This document shows positions 34,944 through 44,505 of a stretch of DNA of 64,000 bases, piece after piece. The notes beneath the pieces are model-generated. The model was not told where the DNA came from. It saw only the letters and a program-made list of their open reading frames with translations, and did not search any database. The translations under genes were made by a program, and so were the position numbers. Every line of letters starts with the position of its first letter. Within the stretch, counting starts at the first letter, position 1. The stretch is from Clostridioides difficile CD160 (GTDB lineage: Bacteria > Bacillota > Clostridia > Peptostreptococcales > Peptostreptococcaceae), in the NCBI RefSeq assembly GCF_000449425.2, contig NZ_AVHW01000038.1, positions 52,164 through 116,163 on the forward strand, given 5' to 3'.

Positions 34944-36086
34944 ATGGATTTTAAAATAGAAAAATATTTGCTGAAAAAGGCAGAGGAACTAGCTTTTATT
35001 ACTATAAAGCATGGTGGAGAGTTTAAATTAAAGAGCTATGATGTGCCAAAAGATGGATTAGATGTACCTATAAAAAATGAGGTATTGGTAAAAGGAATAA
35101 AAGAAAAGACTGCCCAAGATAAGTTAAATTCAATGTCTATAGCAGATGCTATGATATATATAATTGGGATAGATAGTAAATTTAAAAACAATGGAGAATA
35201 TGAAAAGTTTTTAAATGCTTTAGCTAAAGATATTAATCTGGATTTGAAGGCATACATGGGATATATGTCAAGAAAATACTTTGAGATTGGTGAGCATACA
35301 GATTCTTTAATATATATAAAAGCATTTATAACAATGTATCCAGATGATTTAGATGCAATGTATAATTATGCAATTGTTTGCCAAGAGATAGCAAAACAGT
35401 ATCAAAAAGACATGGATGAGAAGGCAATGAATGCATTTTTACTTGAAGCAATGGCCAAGCTTGAAAAGATAATTGGTGTTGATGAGAATTTTGCATTAGG
35501 TTATTATCACTTAGGCTACCATTACTATAATCAAGGTCAATATCTAAAGACCAAGCTAACTTGGGAAGATGCATTAAGACTGGGGCTAGATGCTGATTTA
35601 GTAGCTGAGATACAAGATAATCTAGGAAAGATGGACTTTAAAGTTCAGTACGAAGAAGGATATACACTTGTATTTCAAGGTAAATTTAAAGAAGGATTAG
35701 AGAAACTACTGCCATTAGAAGAAGAACATATGGATTGGTGGAACTTGTTGTTCATGATAGCACTTGGATATAAGGGTATGGGCGAGATAGAACAGGCTGA
35801 GATGTATTTGGAGAAGATATTGATAATAAAGCCTAAGCAAGTGGATGCTATAGTGGAATTAGGGCTTTGTGAGGCTTATAAAAATAATTTAGATAAAGCA
35901 ATAGAATATTTTGAACAGGCTGCTAAGATAAAGGAAGACCCAGAGATACTTTGTAATTTAGGTATGGCTTATTTAAATAATGGTGATATTGATGATGCAA
36001 CTTATTATATAGAAAGAGCTTATGAATTGAATCCACAAGATGAGATTACAATTGCTTGTTTAAAAGAGCTTGGAATAAATAAGTAA
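34944..36086 (+). CDS. Tetratricopeptide repeat (TPR) protein
   Basis: 380 residues, no signal peptide. TPR units are recognisable around 110-145 (SLIYIKAFITMYPDDLDAMY), 180-215 (ALGYYHLGYHYYNQGQYLKT) and 255-375 (AEMYLEKILIIKPKQVDAIV, DKAIEYFEQAAKI, DDATYYIERAYELNPQDEIT). The first 100 residues have another, unassigned fold. TPR arrays mediate protein-protein contacts; being 17 nt downstream of the DUF4080 radical SAM gene, it may present that enzyme's substrate, which is inference. It ends at a strong terminator shared with the convergent LysR gene. Confidence 0.85.
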   Translation: MDFKIEKYLLKKAEELAFITIKHGGEFKLKSYDVPKDGLDVPIKNEVLVKGIKEKTAQDKLNSMSIADAMIYIIGIDSKFKNNGEYEKFLNALAKDINLDLKAYMGYMSRKYFEIGEHTDSLIYIKAFITMYPDDLDAMYNYAIVCQEIAKQYQKDMDEKAMNAFLLEAMAKLEKIIGVDENFALGYYHLGYHYYNQGQYLKTKLTWEDALRLGLDADLVAEIQDNLGKMDFKVQYEEGYTLVFQGKFKEGLEKLLPLEEEHMDWWNLLFMIALGYKGMGEIEQAEMYLEKILIIKPKQVDAIVELGLCEAYKNNLDKAIEYFEQAAKIKEDPEILCNLGMAYLNNGDIDDATYYIERAYELNPQDEITIACLKELGINK

Positions 36087-36123
36087 GTATATTGTTAAGT
36101 TGTATTTAATTTTATTGGTTAGG

Positions 36124-36156
36124 CGGTATAACATTTATCATGTTATACCGTTTTTT
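36124..36156. terminator. Bidirectional terminator between TPR and LysR genes
   Basis: A perfect 10-bp stem CGGTATAACA / TGTTATACCG with a 7-nt loop followed by TTTTTT. Confidence 0.9.
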
Positions 36157-36165
36157 ATTTTTTAC

Positions 36166-37074
36166 TTATTTTTCTTCAGATGAGTTCAACATGATATAAG
36201 AAAAGTCTTTTTGTATTTGAAGTAAAAATTTTTCAGCTGCTTTTGAAAATATTTGATGTTTTTTCCATATGATATTTAATTTAGCTTCTAAAGGGGGAGA
36301 TAGAGGTCTAAAACAAAGATTACTATTTTCTGTAGTATTAATGAGTCTATCTAAACATAAAGCATAACCTAATCCCTCTTCTACCAGAAGAGAAGCATTA
36401 TAAACTAAATTATATGTAGCAACAATATTTAGCTTTTCAGTACTATATTCAAGCCATTTAGAAATTGCTTTATCAACTAGCGTCTGTCTTGAAATAATAA
36501 GTGGTATATTACATAAATCTTTTGGATTTATCGTATTTTGTGAAGCAAGGATACTGTCTTTACGCATTAGTAACCCCCAAACATCAGTAGCAGGAATTTG
36601 TGTATAATCATACTTCTGTATGTTTGCAGGTTCAATTAAAATCCCAAAGTCAAGAAGTCCTTTGTCTAATTTTTCAGTTACATCATCAGCATTTCCGCTA
36701 AAAATGTGGTATCTTACATTAGGGTATTTTTGATGAAAATGATGTGCAGCTCTAGCTATAAGTCGCATGGCTTCAGTTTCTCCACCACCTATATATATAT
36801 CACCACTAATAATTTCATTGGGATTGTCAAATTCTAATTCTACTTTATCAACTAATGATATAATTTCCTCTGCTCTTTTATGTAAAAGTCTACCTTCATT
36901 CGTTAAGGAAACTTTTCTATTTCCTCGAACTAATAATTTGACTCCCAACTCTTCTTCAAGTTCTATAATCTGTCTAGAAAGTGTTGGCTGTGTTATATGT
37001 AAAAAGGTTGCTGCACCAGATATACTTTCCTCTCTTGCAATTGCTAAAAAATATCTTAATACTCTTAATTCCAT
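36166..37074 (-). CDS. LysR family transcriptional regulator
   Basis: 302 residues. The N-terminal winged HTH is MELRVLRYFLAIAREESISG followed by AATFLHITQPTLSRQIIELE (about 1-40). The effector domain spans about 90-300 (SGDIYIGGGETEAMRLIARA; substrate-binding-protein fold). LysR proteins are homotetramers activating a divergent gene on binding a small molecule. The divergent neighbour is an O-acetyltransferase at 37299, and the 224-bp gap contains a 13-bp tandem repeat (37147-37172) that could be its site. The ligand is unknown. Confidence 0.92.
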   Translation of the reverse strand: MELRVLRYFLAIAREESISGAATFLHITQPTLSRQIIELEEELGVKLLVRGNRKVSLTNEGRLLHKRAEEIISLVDKVELEFDNPNEIISGDIYIGGGETEAMRLIARAAHHFHQKYPNVRYHIFSGNADDVTEKLDKGLLDFGILIEPANIQKYDYTQIPATDVWGLLMRKDSILASQNTINPKDLCNIPLIISRQTLVDKAISKWLEYSTEKLNIVATYNLVYNASLLVEEGLGYALCLDRLINTTENSNLCFRPLSPPLEAKLNIIWKKHQIFSKAAEKFLLQIQKDFSYIMLNSSEEK

Positions 37075-37146
37075 AGTTAATCATCCTTTACTAACTTATT
37101 TATTAATATAATTATATCAACTTTTATGCTTTTTACGTATATTTAA

Positions 37147-37172
37147 GTATTTAATATAGGTATTTGATATAG
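37147..37172. repeat. 13-bp tandem direct repeat in the LysR/acetyltransferase gap
   Basis: GTATTTAATATAG immediately followed by GTATTTGATATAG (one mismatch). Position between divergent genes suits a regulator site, though LysR sites are usually inverted T-N11-A motifs. Confidence 0.35.
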
Positions 37173-37298
37173 GAGAAGTTGTATATTACACTAAAAGAAG
37201 TAATTATATTGCTTATAAAGTTAAATAAACTAATTTTTATTGAAATATTATTTAGAAAATACAAATAAATTAAAGTTTATATTGAAAGGATGTATAAA

Positions 37299-37865
37299 AT
37301 GAATATCAATGAATTTTTAACGCATGTCAATCAAAGAAAACCTGTTTCTAGTGAATCAGAAATACATGAATTTATGGTTAAGTTAAGTAATGAGGCAATG
37401 AAAATAACAAGTAAGTTAAATTCTTCTTATCATGAACCAGAAGAAGTGCGTAGTTTGTTTTCTGAGTTAATTGGTAAGAAAGTAGATGAATCATTTTTTA
37501 TGTTTCCACCATTCTATACGGATTGTGGAAAAAATATTACTATAGGAAAGAATGTTTTTATAAACAGCAGTTGTCATTTTCAAGACCAAGGTGGTATTGA
37601 GATTGGAGATAATACTCAAATTGGTCATAATGTGGTATTAGCTACACTTAACCATGGTATTGCACCAGAGAAACGTAGTACAACTTATCCTTCTCCAATT
37701 ATAATAGGAAAAAATGTATGGATTGGTGCTAATGTAACTATTGTTTCTGGAGTTACTATTGGTGATAATGCAATTATTGCTGCTGGAGCAGTTGTAACCA
37801 AAAATGTTGCAGAAAATACTATTGTAGGCGGTGTTCCTGCAAAGATTTTAAGCGTTATTGATTAA
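37299..37865 (+). CDS. Hexapeptide-repeat O-acetyltransferase (maltose/galactoside acetyltransferase family)
   Basis: 188 residues from ATG 37299, 8 nt behind GAAAGGA; the ATG at 37290 overlaps that site. An N-terminal helical domain (about 1-55) precedes a left-handed beta helix built of hexapeptides ([40 protein letters not shown]). The catalytic His is in LNHGI, and the end [20 protein letters not shown] ... VGGVPAKIL is typical. It transfers acetyl from acetyl-CoA to a sugar or similar hydroxyl; the acceptor is unknown. It is divergent from, and plausibly activated by, the LysR gene. Confidence 0.88.
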   Translation: MNINEFLTHVNQRKPVSSESEIHEFMVKLSNEAMKITSKLNSSYHEPEEVRSLFSELIGKKVDESFFMFPPFYTDCGKNITIGKNVFINSSCHFQDQGGIEIGDNTQIGHNVVLATLNHGIAPEKRSTTYPSPIIIGKNVWIGANVTIVSGVTIGDNAIIAAGAVVTKNVAENTIVGGVPAKILSVID

Positions 37866-37929
37866 ATCGCAGAATAAAATATTAAACTATCTTTTAGTTA
37901 TACAAATTTTTTATAACATAAAAAATAAA

Positions 37930-37960
37930 TTGAGAAAAGGTATAGCAAATATGGTATTAT
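37930..37960 (+). promoter_or_regulatory. Putative promoter for the phosphate acyltransferase gene
   Basis: TTGAGA, 19-bp spacer and an extended -10 TGGTATTAT, 33 bp before the TTG start. The spacer is long, so this is tentative. Confidence 0.35.
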
Positions 37961-37992
37961 TTAGTTAAATATATATAAGGGAGGGGTTACTT

Positions 37993-38904
37993 TTGATAAA
38001 AAAATTAGATGATATTTTAGAGCAACTTAAAGGAGGAGAGAAAATAGTTCTCTCTGTGGCAGCAGCTCATGACAAAGAGGTTTTGATGGCAATAAAGGAT
38101 GCTGTAGAAAGAAATATAATTACTCCTATATTAGTTGGAAATGAAGCAAAAATAAGAGAAATATCAAAAGAAATAGGATTTGATTTAAATGGTATCAAAA
38201 TAGTGGATAAGGATGATATCAAAGACTGTGCAGAAATAGCAGTTAAATTAGTATCAAGTAAAGAAGCTGATTTTGTAATGAAAGGATTGTTAGATACATC
38301 AGTTATCTTAAAAGAAGTGTTAAACAAAGACTATGGTCTTAGAACTGATAGTTTATTAAGTCATGTTATGGTATATGAGCTAGAAAAATACCATAAATTA
38401 CTTATAACTACAGATGGAGGAATGAACATAGCACCTGATTATGAACAAAAGGCAAAAATATTAAAAAATTCAATAAAAGCTGCAAAAGCTTTAGGTATGG
38501 AAACTGTAAAAGTTGCATGCTTAGCAGCTAAAGAAAAAGTAAATCCTAAGATGCAGGCTACTGTAGATGCAGATATGTTAGCAAAAGCTTGCAAAGAGGG
38601 AGAGTTTGGAGATAACGTAATAGTAGAAGGACCTCTAGCTTTTGATTTAGCGGTTTCAAAAGAAGCTAGTGAAATAAAAGGATTTAAGAGTGAAGTATCT
38701 GGTGATGTTGATATTATGTTGGTTCCAACAATAGAGGTTGGTAATGGAATAGGGAAAGCCTTTACATATATGGCGGATTCTAAATCAGCAGGTATAATTA
38801 TGGGTGCAAAAGCTCCTATAGTTTTGGTATCAAGAGCTGATTCACATGAATCTAAATTATACTCTATTGCATATGGAGCTATTGTAGCTAAGAGCATGAA
38901 ATAA
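37993..38904 (+). CDS. ptb: Phosphate butyryl/acetyltransferase (Ptb family)
   Basis: 303 residues, TTG start behind GGGAGGGG. It matches the PTA_PTB fold: IVLSVAAAHDKEVLMAIKDA at the start, DFVMKGLLDTSVILKEVLNK (about 95-114), LLSHVMVYELEKYHKLLITT, and a C-terminal VGNGIGKAFTYMADSKSAGI and GAKAPIVLVSRADS. Members convert an acyl-CoA plus phosphate to acyl phosphate, from which an acyl kinase makes ATP. Length (about 300) and sequence suit phosphate butyryltransferase rather than long Pta. No kinase gene lies beside it. Position just upstream of the Wood-Ljungdahl genes suggests it drains acetyl-CoA or butyryl-CoA, but acyl specificity cannot be read from the sequence. Confidence 0.8.
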   Translation: MIKKLDDILEQLKGGEKIVLSVAAAHDKEVLMAIKDAVERNIITPILVGNEAKIREISKEIGFDLNGIKIVDKDDIKDCAEIAVKLVSSKEADFVMKGLLDTSVILKEVLNKDYGLRTDSLLSHVMVYELEKYHKLLITTDGGMNIAPDYEQKAKILKNSIKAAKALGMETVKVACLAAKEKVNPKMQATVDADMLAKACKEGEFGDNVIVEGPLAFDLAVSKEASEIKGFKSEVSGDVDIMLVPTIEVGNGIGKAFTYMADSKSAGIIMGAKAPIVLVSRADSHESKLYSIAYGAIVAKSMK

Positions 38905-39509
38905 AATCAAGAGTATGAAATAAATGAATAAAAATAGAAAAAACAGTCAAAATGTCTAAATTAATGCGATATTAAAAAAATTTTATATAAAAAATAATTA
39001 TAGCTTCAAATGAATATATACAAATGTTCAATTTGAAGCTATAATTAATATTAAAGTAGGAAAAATGAAAAAATTCAAAAAAATTAGTCCAAAAAATGCT
39101 ATTCTAAGAAGTTTTTACTAATTAAGTTTAGGGAGTAAAAATCTGTAACAAGTCCAAAAAGTAATGAAAAATAATAAATACACAATCAATATATAAAAAC
39201 AAAAAATGACTAGAAATAATTCAAACTTGATTTAAAAAAAATCAAAACGTAATTTAATTAAACTAAAGTATCAAAAAATAGGTTTAGGTATTAAAAAATA
39301 GCCTAAAACAGGCAGTAAAATTAACTTAAATTAGGTACCAAAAATTAAATTTTTATGTATTATCTAATTTTGTTAAAAAAATATTTAAATCTAAAGCAAA
39401 GTACTGAAAATTAGTATATAATCAACTTAGAAAGCATTTATTTTATTATTTTATGACATGAAGTCAGTCACCTGGGGGATTTTAAAAATCAAAAAAAGGG
39501 GATAGGAAT
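38905..39509. other. 605-bp AT-rich region before cooS
   Basis: No gene seen. It contains a terminator hairpin (38996-39046), then about 370 bp of A-rich DNA with loose repeats (TATCAAAAAATAGGTTTAGG and a similar copy near 39272-39310). A -10-like TATAAT (39417-39422) without a good -35 and TGAC-ATGAA-GTCA near the cooS start (39453-39466) follow. The long leader suggests regulation of cooS, but I cannot identify a known riboswitch. Confidence 0.5.
38996..39046 (+). terminator. Hairpin terminator between ptb and cooS
   Basis: A perfect 16-bp stem AATTATAGCTTCAAAT / ATTTGAAGCTATAATT with a 19-nt loop. The T-run is part of the stem end only. Confidence 0.65.
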
Positions 39510-41429
39510 ATGGATGAAAAAATGTTAACAATTGATTTAAACAGCCAGAAGATGATAGCAAAAGCTAGAGAAGAAGGCGTAGAAACAATGTATGATAGAA
39601 AAGAAGGCTTTAAGGCACAATGTGGTTTTGGTCTTCAAGGTGTTTGTTGTAGAATATGTGGAATGGGACCATGTAGAATAAGTCCAAAGACTCCAAGAGG
39701 GTTATGTGGAGCAGATGAACACACTATAGTAGGTAGAAACTTTGCAAGAATGGTTGCTGGTGGGACAGCTGCCCATTCAGACCATGCTAGAGATATAGCA
39801 CATACATTAGCATTAGCTGATCCAAATGGAAACTATAAAATAAGAGATGAAGCTAAGTTAATAACTTTAGCTAAAGAATGGGATGTAGAAACAGAAGGTA
39901 GAGATATCTATGATGTAGCACATGAAGTGGCAGAAATTGCATTAATGGAATTTGGAAAACCTTTTGGGACATTAAGATTTATAAAAAATGCGCCAGAGCC
40001 AAGACAAAAAATATGGAAAGAATATGCTATAGAACCAAGAGCTATAGATAGAGAAATTGCAACAATAATGCACTCTACTCATATAGGATGTACTGGTGAT
40101 ATAGACAGTTTAATACACATGAGTCTTAGAACTTCTATGGCTGATGGTTGGGGTGGTTCTATGATAGGTACTCGTCTAAGCGATATCTTATTTGGAACTC
40201 CAGTGCCAAGAAGAACAGAGGCTAACTTAGCAGTATTAGAAGAAAATAAAGTTAACATAATATTACATGGACATGAGCCAGCATTATCAGAAATGATAGT
40301 TTTAGCTTCAGAAGAGCCAGACTTAGTAGCTTTAGCTAAAGAGGTTGGAGCAGATGGAATAAACTTAGCAGGTATGTGTTGTACAGGTAATGAAATTACA
40401 ATGAGACATGGTGTAAGAATAGCAGGAGACTTCCATCAACAAGAACTTGCAATAATAACTGGAGCAGTTGAAGCTGTAATAGTTGACGTTCAATGTATAT
40501 TCCCTGCATTAGCTAGAGTTGCAGATTGTTACCATACTAAATTTGTAACAACTTCTCCAAAAGCTAAAATAACAGGTTCAACTTATATTGAATTTAGAGA
40601 AGAACAAGCACTTGATGATGCTAAAGCAATAGTTAAAGAAGCTATTTTAAACTTTAAAAATAGAGATAAATCAAAAGTACTTATACCTGAATTAAAATCA
40701 GGAGCAACAGTTGGGTATAGTGTAGAAGCAGTAGTAAACCAATTAGATAGAGTTGTAAACTCTCATATAGACCCAGCAGGAACAGTTAAGCCATTAACAG
40801 ACTGTTTAAAATCTGGAGTATTAAGAGGAGCAGCTGGTGTAGTTGGATGTAACAATGCTAAAGGAGTTTCAAATGAGGCTCACGTAACAATAATGAAAGA
40901 ATTAATCAAAAATGACATAATAGTAGTTACTACAGGATGTGGTGCTTCAGCAGCAGCTAAATTTGGTTTAATGGAAACTGATGCAGCTGAAAAATATGCA
41001 GGTAAAGGTCTTGCAACTGTCTGTAAATTAGTAGGAATCCCACCAGTACTACATATGGGTTCTTGCGTTGATATAAGCCGTATACTAGATTTAGTTGGAG
41101 CAGCAGCTAATTACTTAGATATGGATATGTGTGACCTTCCAGTTGTAGGTATAGCTCCAGAGTGGATGTCAGAAAAAGCAGTTGCTATAGGATGTTATGT
41201 TGTGGCTTCTGGTATAGATACTTATCTAGGAATAATGCCTCCAATAACTGGTTCTTCAAGAGCAGTAGATATCTTAACTAGTGAATTAAAAGATAAAGTT
41301 GGTGCAACATTTACTGTAAACACAAATCCAAAAGAATTAGCAGCTACAATAATAGAAGATATAGAGAAGAAACGTGTTCACTTTGAAGCATTAGTTGAAG
41401 AAAAAATGGCAGAAAAAGCTGAAGCTTAA
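39510..41429 (+). CDS. cooS: Anaerobic carbon monoxide dehydrogenase catalytic subunit
   Basis: 639 residues, normal for CooS/AcsA. The N-terminal cysteines C38, C46, C47, C50 and C55 (AQCGFGLQGVCCRICGMGPC) form the D and B 4Fe-4S clusters. Downstream Cys/His residues (HIGCTGDIDS, LAGMCCTGNE, DVQCIFPAL, VVGCNNAKG, TTGCGASAAAKFG, HMGSCVDISR) supply the Ni-Fe-S C cluster. The enzyme interconverts CO and CO2 (using ferredoxin) and supplies CO to acetyl-CoA synthase (AcsB). It is the first gene of the Wood-Ljungdahl set here, with its maturation ATPase cooC next. Ribosome site AAAGGGGATAGG. Confidence 0.97.
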   Translation: MDEKMLTIDLNSQKMIAKAREEGVETMYDRKEGFKAQCGFGLQGVCCRICGMGPCRISPKTPRGLCGADEHTIVGRNFARMVAGGTAAHSDHARDIAHTLALADPNGNYKIRDEAKLITLAKEWDVETEGRDIYDVAHEVAEIALMEFGKPFGTLRFIKNAPEPRQKIWKEYAIEPRAIDREIATIMHSTHIGCTGDIDSLIHMSLRTSMADGWGGSMIGTRLSDILFGTPVPRRTEANLAVLEENKVNIILHGHEPALSEMIVLASEEPDLVALAKEVGADGINLAGMCCTGNEITMRHGVRIAGDFHQQELAIITGAVEAVIVDVQCIFPALARVADCYHTKFVTTSPKAKITGSTYIEFREEQALDDAKAIVKEAILNFKNRDKSKVLIPELKSGATVGYSVEAVVNQLDRVVNSHIDPAGTVKPLTDCLKSGVLRGAAGVVGCNNAKGVSNEAHVTIMKELIKNDIIVVTTGCGASAAAKFGLMETDAAEKYAGKGLATVCKLVGIPPVLHMGSCVDISRILDLVGAAANYLDMDMCDLPVVGIAPEWMSEKAVAIGCYVVASGIDTYLGIMPPITGSSRAVDILTSELKDKVGATFTVNTNPKELAATIIEDIEKKRVHFEALVEEKMAEKAEA

Positions 41430-41590
41430 GAAATAAAAAAATCATAGAAAAAACGATTTTATAAACAAGTTTATGGTTGAATAAAGTCAAATATTAAAGT
41501 AAAGAGTATCAAAATACAATGAATATACTGAATAAATAAAATATAAACAATATAATGAAGAATAATAAAACTATACATGCTGCTTTGAAA

Positions 41591-41640
41591 AGCTAGTAAG
41601 GTAAATGTAATTGGTTCCTGTAAGAACTAGCTGTAGTTTA
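41591..41640 (+). terminator. Possible terminator after cooS
   Basis: AGCTAGT / ACTAGCT stem (41591-41597 and 41626-41632) followed by GTAGTTTATTTTTAG. The 28-nt loop makes it weak; the rest of the 289-bp gap to cooC is AT-rich and featureless. Confidence 0.35.
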
Positions 41641-41718
41641 TTTTTAGTGTATAAAAAAATAATTAACTATAAAAATTGACTACATAAAAAGCAAATAGAA
41701 ATAAAGGTGGTAAGGATT

Positions 41719-42498
41719 ATGAAGATAGCAATAACAGGTAAAGGTGGAGTAGGTAAAACGACTTTTTCTTCAATGCTCTCTAGGATGTTTGCTGAAGACG
41801 GATACAGAGTTGTTGCTGTTGACGCCGACCCGGATGCTAATTTAGCTTTAGCACTAGGTTTTCCAAAAGAAGTATATGAATCAATAGTACCTATATCAGA
41901 AATGAAGAAATTAGTTTCAGATAGAACAGCTGCTTCTGTAGGTTCATTTGGAAAAATGTTTAAGATGAATCCTAAAGTGGACGATATCCCTGAAAATTTC
42001 TGTAAAGAATATAATGGAGTAAGATTACTTACATTAGGAACAGTAGATTCTGGTGGCACTGGATGTGTATGTCCAGAGCATGTTCTTTTAAAAAGATTAT
42101 GTTCACATTTAATACTACAAAATAAAGATGTAGTTGTTATGGATATGGAAGCAGGAATTGAACATTTAGGAAGAGGAACAGCCCAAGGAGTAGATGCTTT
42201 TATAGTAGTTGTAGAACCAGGAGAAAGAAGTCTGCAAACATATAGAAAAGTTAAAAAACTTGGACATGATATAGGAGTAAATAAGGTATTTGTTGTAGGA
42301 AATAAAATTAGAAATAAAGAAGATGAAGAATTTATAATCAAAAACTTAGAAGATGGAGAATCTTTAGGATTTATTTATTATAATCAAGATGTTATAGATT
42401 CTGATAGAGCTAATCAATCTCCATATGATTCTAGTGAAACAACAAAAGCACAAATTAAAGCAATAAAAGATAAATTAATGTCATTTAAAGATAAATAG
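41719..42498 (+). CDS. cooC: CO dehydrogenase nickel-insertion ATPase CooC
   Basis: 259 residues from ATG 41719, 8 nt after AAGGTGG; an upstream GTG at 41707 lies on that site. MinD/ParA-type P-loop with deviant Walker A GKGGVGKT (7-14), Walker A' DADPDANLALALG, and the CxC motif Cys116-Cys118 (GTGCVCPEHVL) that binds Zn or Ni at the dimer interface. CooC uses ATP to assist nickel insertion into the C cluster of CooS. It directly follows cooS. A second, divergent paralogue is encoded at 49214 near acsD, so the two may serve different Ni sites (C cluster versus A cluster). Confidence 0.92.
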   Translation: MKIAITGKGGVGKTTFSSMLSRMFAEDGYRVVAVDADPDANLALALGFPKEVYESIVPISEMKKLVSDRTAASVGSFGKMFKMNPKVDDIPENFCKEYNGVRLLTLGTVDSGGTGCVCPEHVLLKRLCSHLILQNKDVVVMDMEAGIEHLGRGTAQGVDAFIVVVEPGERSLQTYRKVKKLGHDIGVNKVFVVGNKIRNKEDEEFIIKNLEDGESLGFIYYNQDVIDSDRANQSPYDSSETTKAQIKAIKDKLMSFKDK

Positions 42499-42577
42499 AA
42501 TTTTGATTTGGGATTTTAGGTTGGTTAAAGGTTAGACATAGGTAATAGATAGGTAATAAATAAGTAATTAGATAAAT

Positions 42578-42626
42578 AACTAGCTATTAAGTTTGAATAT
42601 TTTAATAGCTTAGTAGCTAGTTTTTA
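42578..42626 (+). terminator. Intrinsic terminator after cooC
   Basis: AACTAGCTA / TAGCTAGTT stem with inner TTAA pairing and a following TTTTTAAG. It separates cooS-cooC from fhs and the rest. Confidence 0.65.
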
Positions 42627-42736
42627 AGCAATTTTACATGTATAATTATCTTATAAAATATAATTTTTACATATTAATACAATTTTTAGAAAAATTATAT
42701 TTTAAATCTATTTAGGTTGTGGGAGGAGATTCAGTT

Positions 42737-44413
42737 ATGGGATTTAAATCTGATATTGAAATAGCTCAAGAAGCTAAACCTCAAGATATTAGAGAGGTTG
42801 CAAAAAAATTAGGACTAGGTGAAGATGATGTAGAACTTTATGGTAAATATAAAGCCAAAGTTGACTACAATCTACTAAAAAGAGACACTGGTAAAAAAGC
42901 TAAGTTAATATTAACTACAGCTATAAACCCAACTCCAGCAGGTGAAGGAAAAACTACTACTACTATAGGTGTTGCTGATGCATTTGCTAAGTTAGACAAA
43001 AATGTACTAGTTGCTTTAAGAGAACCATCTCTAGGACCAGTATTTGGTGTTAAAGGTGGAGCAGCTGGTGGAGGATATGCACAAGTTGTTCCTATGGAAG
43101 ATATAAACTTACACTTCACAGGCGATTTCCATGCTATAGGAGCTGCTAATAACCTTTTAGCTGCTATGCTTGATAACCATATTCACCAAGGAAATGCTCT
43201 TAGAATAGACCCTAAGAAAATAACTTGGAGAAGATGTGTAGACATGAACGATAGACAACTTAGAAATATCGTTGATGGTATGGGTAAAAAAGGTGATGGA
43301 GCAGTTAGACAAGACGGATTTGATATAACTGTTGCTTCTGAGATAATGGCAGCATTCTGTTTGGCAAGTGATATATCTGACTTAAAAGAAAGATTAGGAA
43401 ACATAATAGTTGGATATAGCTACGAGGGTGACCCTGTAACAGCTAGACAATTAAAAGCTAATGGTGCAATGGCTGCATTATTAAAAGATGCTTTAAAACC
43501 AAACTTAGTTCAAACTCTTGAAGGAACACCATCATTTGTACACGGTGGACCATTCGCAAATATAGCTCATGGATGTAACTCTGTTATAGCTACAAGAATG
43601 GCTATGCACTTTGCTGATTATGTAATAACTGAAGCTGGATTCGGTGCTGACCTTGGAGCAGAAAAATTCTTAGATATAAAATGTAGAATGGCAAACTTAA
43701 AACCAGATGCTGTTATAATAGTTGCTACTGTAAGAGCATTAAAATACAATGGTGGAGTTGCTAAAGCAGACTTAAATAACGAAAACCTAGAAGCTCTTGA
43801 AAAAGGACTTCCAAACTTATTAAAACATGTTGAAAATATAACTCAAGTATATGGATTACCAGCAGTTGTTGCAATAAACAGATTCCCACTTGACACTGAA
43901 GCTGAACTTAAACTTGTTGAAGACAAGTGTAAAGAATTAGGTGTAAATGTTGCTCTTTCTGAAGTATGGGCAAAAGGTGGAGAAGGTGGAGTTGCAGTAG
44001 CTAAAGAAGTTTTAAGATTATTAGATGAAGAAGAAAATAACTTTAGATTCTGCTATGAAGATGATTTATCTATAAAAGACAAGATAAATGCTATAGCTAC
44101 TAAGATTTATGGAGCAGATGGTGTAGATTATACTCCAGAAGCTGATAAAGAAATAGCTAACTTAGAAAAACTTGGATTTACTAAGGTTCCAGTATGTATG
44201 GCTAAGACTCAGTATTCTTTAACTGATGACCAAACTAAATTAGGTAGACCAACAGGATTTAGAATAACTGTAAGACAAGCAGCAATTTCAGCAGGAGCTG
44301 GATTTATAGTTGCACTTACTGGAGAAATCATGAAGATGCCAGGATTACCAAAAGTTCCAGCAGCAGAAAAAATAGATGTTGATGAAAACGGAGTAATAGC
44401 TGGATTATTCTAA
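42737..44413 (+). CDS. fhs: Formate-tetrahydrofolate ligase
   Basis: 558 residues from ATG 42737 ([20 protein letters not shown]), behind GGGAGGAG; 556-560 is the family size. The P-loop [13 protein letters not shown] is near 59-71, followed by [20 protein letters not shown]. It condenses formate with tetrahydrofolate using ATP to give 10-formyl-THF, the first folate step of the methyl branch. fchA, folD, metV and metF follow in pathway order. It is preceded by a terminator and so probably has its own promoter within 42627-42720; I could not fix its position. Confidence 0.97.
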   Translation: MGFKSDIEIAQEAKPQDIREVAKKLGLGEDDVELYGKYKAKVDYNLLKRDTGKKAKLILTTAINPTPAGEGKTTTTIGVADAFAKLDKNVLVALREPSLGPVFGVKGGAAGGGYAQVVPMEDINLHFTGDFHAIGAANNLLAAMLDNHIHQGNALRIDPKKITWRRCVDMNDRQLRNIVDGMGKKGDGAVRQDGFDITVASEIMAAFCLASDISDLKERLGNIIVGYSYEGDPVTARQLKANGAMAALLKDALKPNLVQTLEGTPSFVHGGPFANIAHGCNSVIATRMAMHFADYVITEAGFGADLGAEKFLDIKCRMANLKPDAVIIVATVRALKYNGGVAKADLNNENLEALEKGLPNLLKHVENITQVYGLPAVVAINRFPLDTEAELKLVEDKCKELGVNVALSEVWAKGGEGGVAVAKEVLRLLDEEENNFRFCYEDDLSIKDKINAIATKIYGADGVDYTPEADKEIANLEKLGFTKVPVCMAKTQYSLTDDQTKLGRPTGFRITVRQAAISAGAGFIVALTGEIMKMPGLPKVPAAEKIDVDENGVIAGLF

Positions 44414-44436
44414 GCACATTAATTTATAAATAAAGA

Positions 44437-44484
44437 GTAGGAAATATCTTAAAATAGCTCGAATAATTTGAGATATTTTCCTAC
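44437..44484 (+). terminator. Hairpin between fhs and fchA (terminator or attenuator)
   Basis: GTAGGAAATATCT pairs with AGATATTTTCCTAC (one bulged base) around a 21-nt loop. It lies just ahead of the fchA ribosome site with only CATCCTTTC after it, so it may slow read-through or stabilise the fhs mRNA 3' end rather than fully terminate. Confidence 0.55.
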
Positions 44485-44505
44485 ATCCTTTCAAGGAGGA
44501 TTATA

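Noticed and set aside
38439..38897. 152-codon minus-strand frame opposite the Ptb-like gene
   Set aside because: Covers conserved Ptb motifs on the other strand; no start site or promoter.
41667..42341. Long minus-strand frame (224 codons) opposite cooC
   Set aside because: Serine/threonine-rich nonsense lying entirely over cooC, with no ribosome site; a codon-bias shadow.
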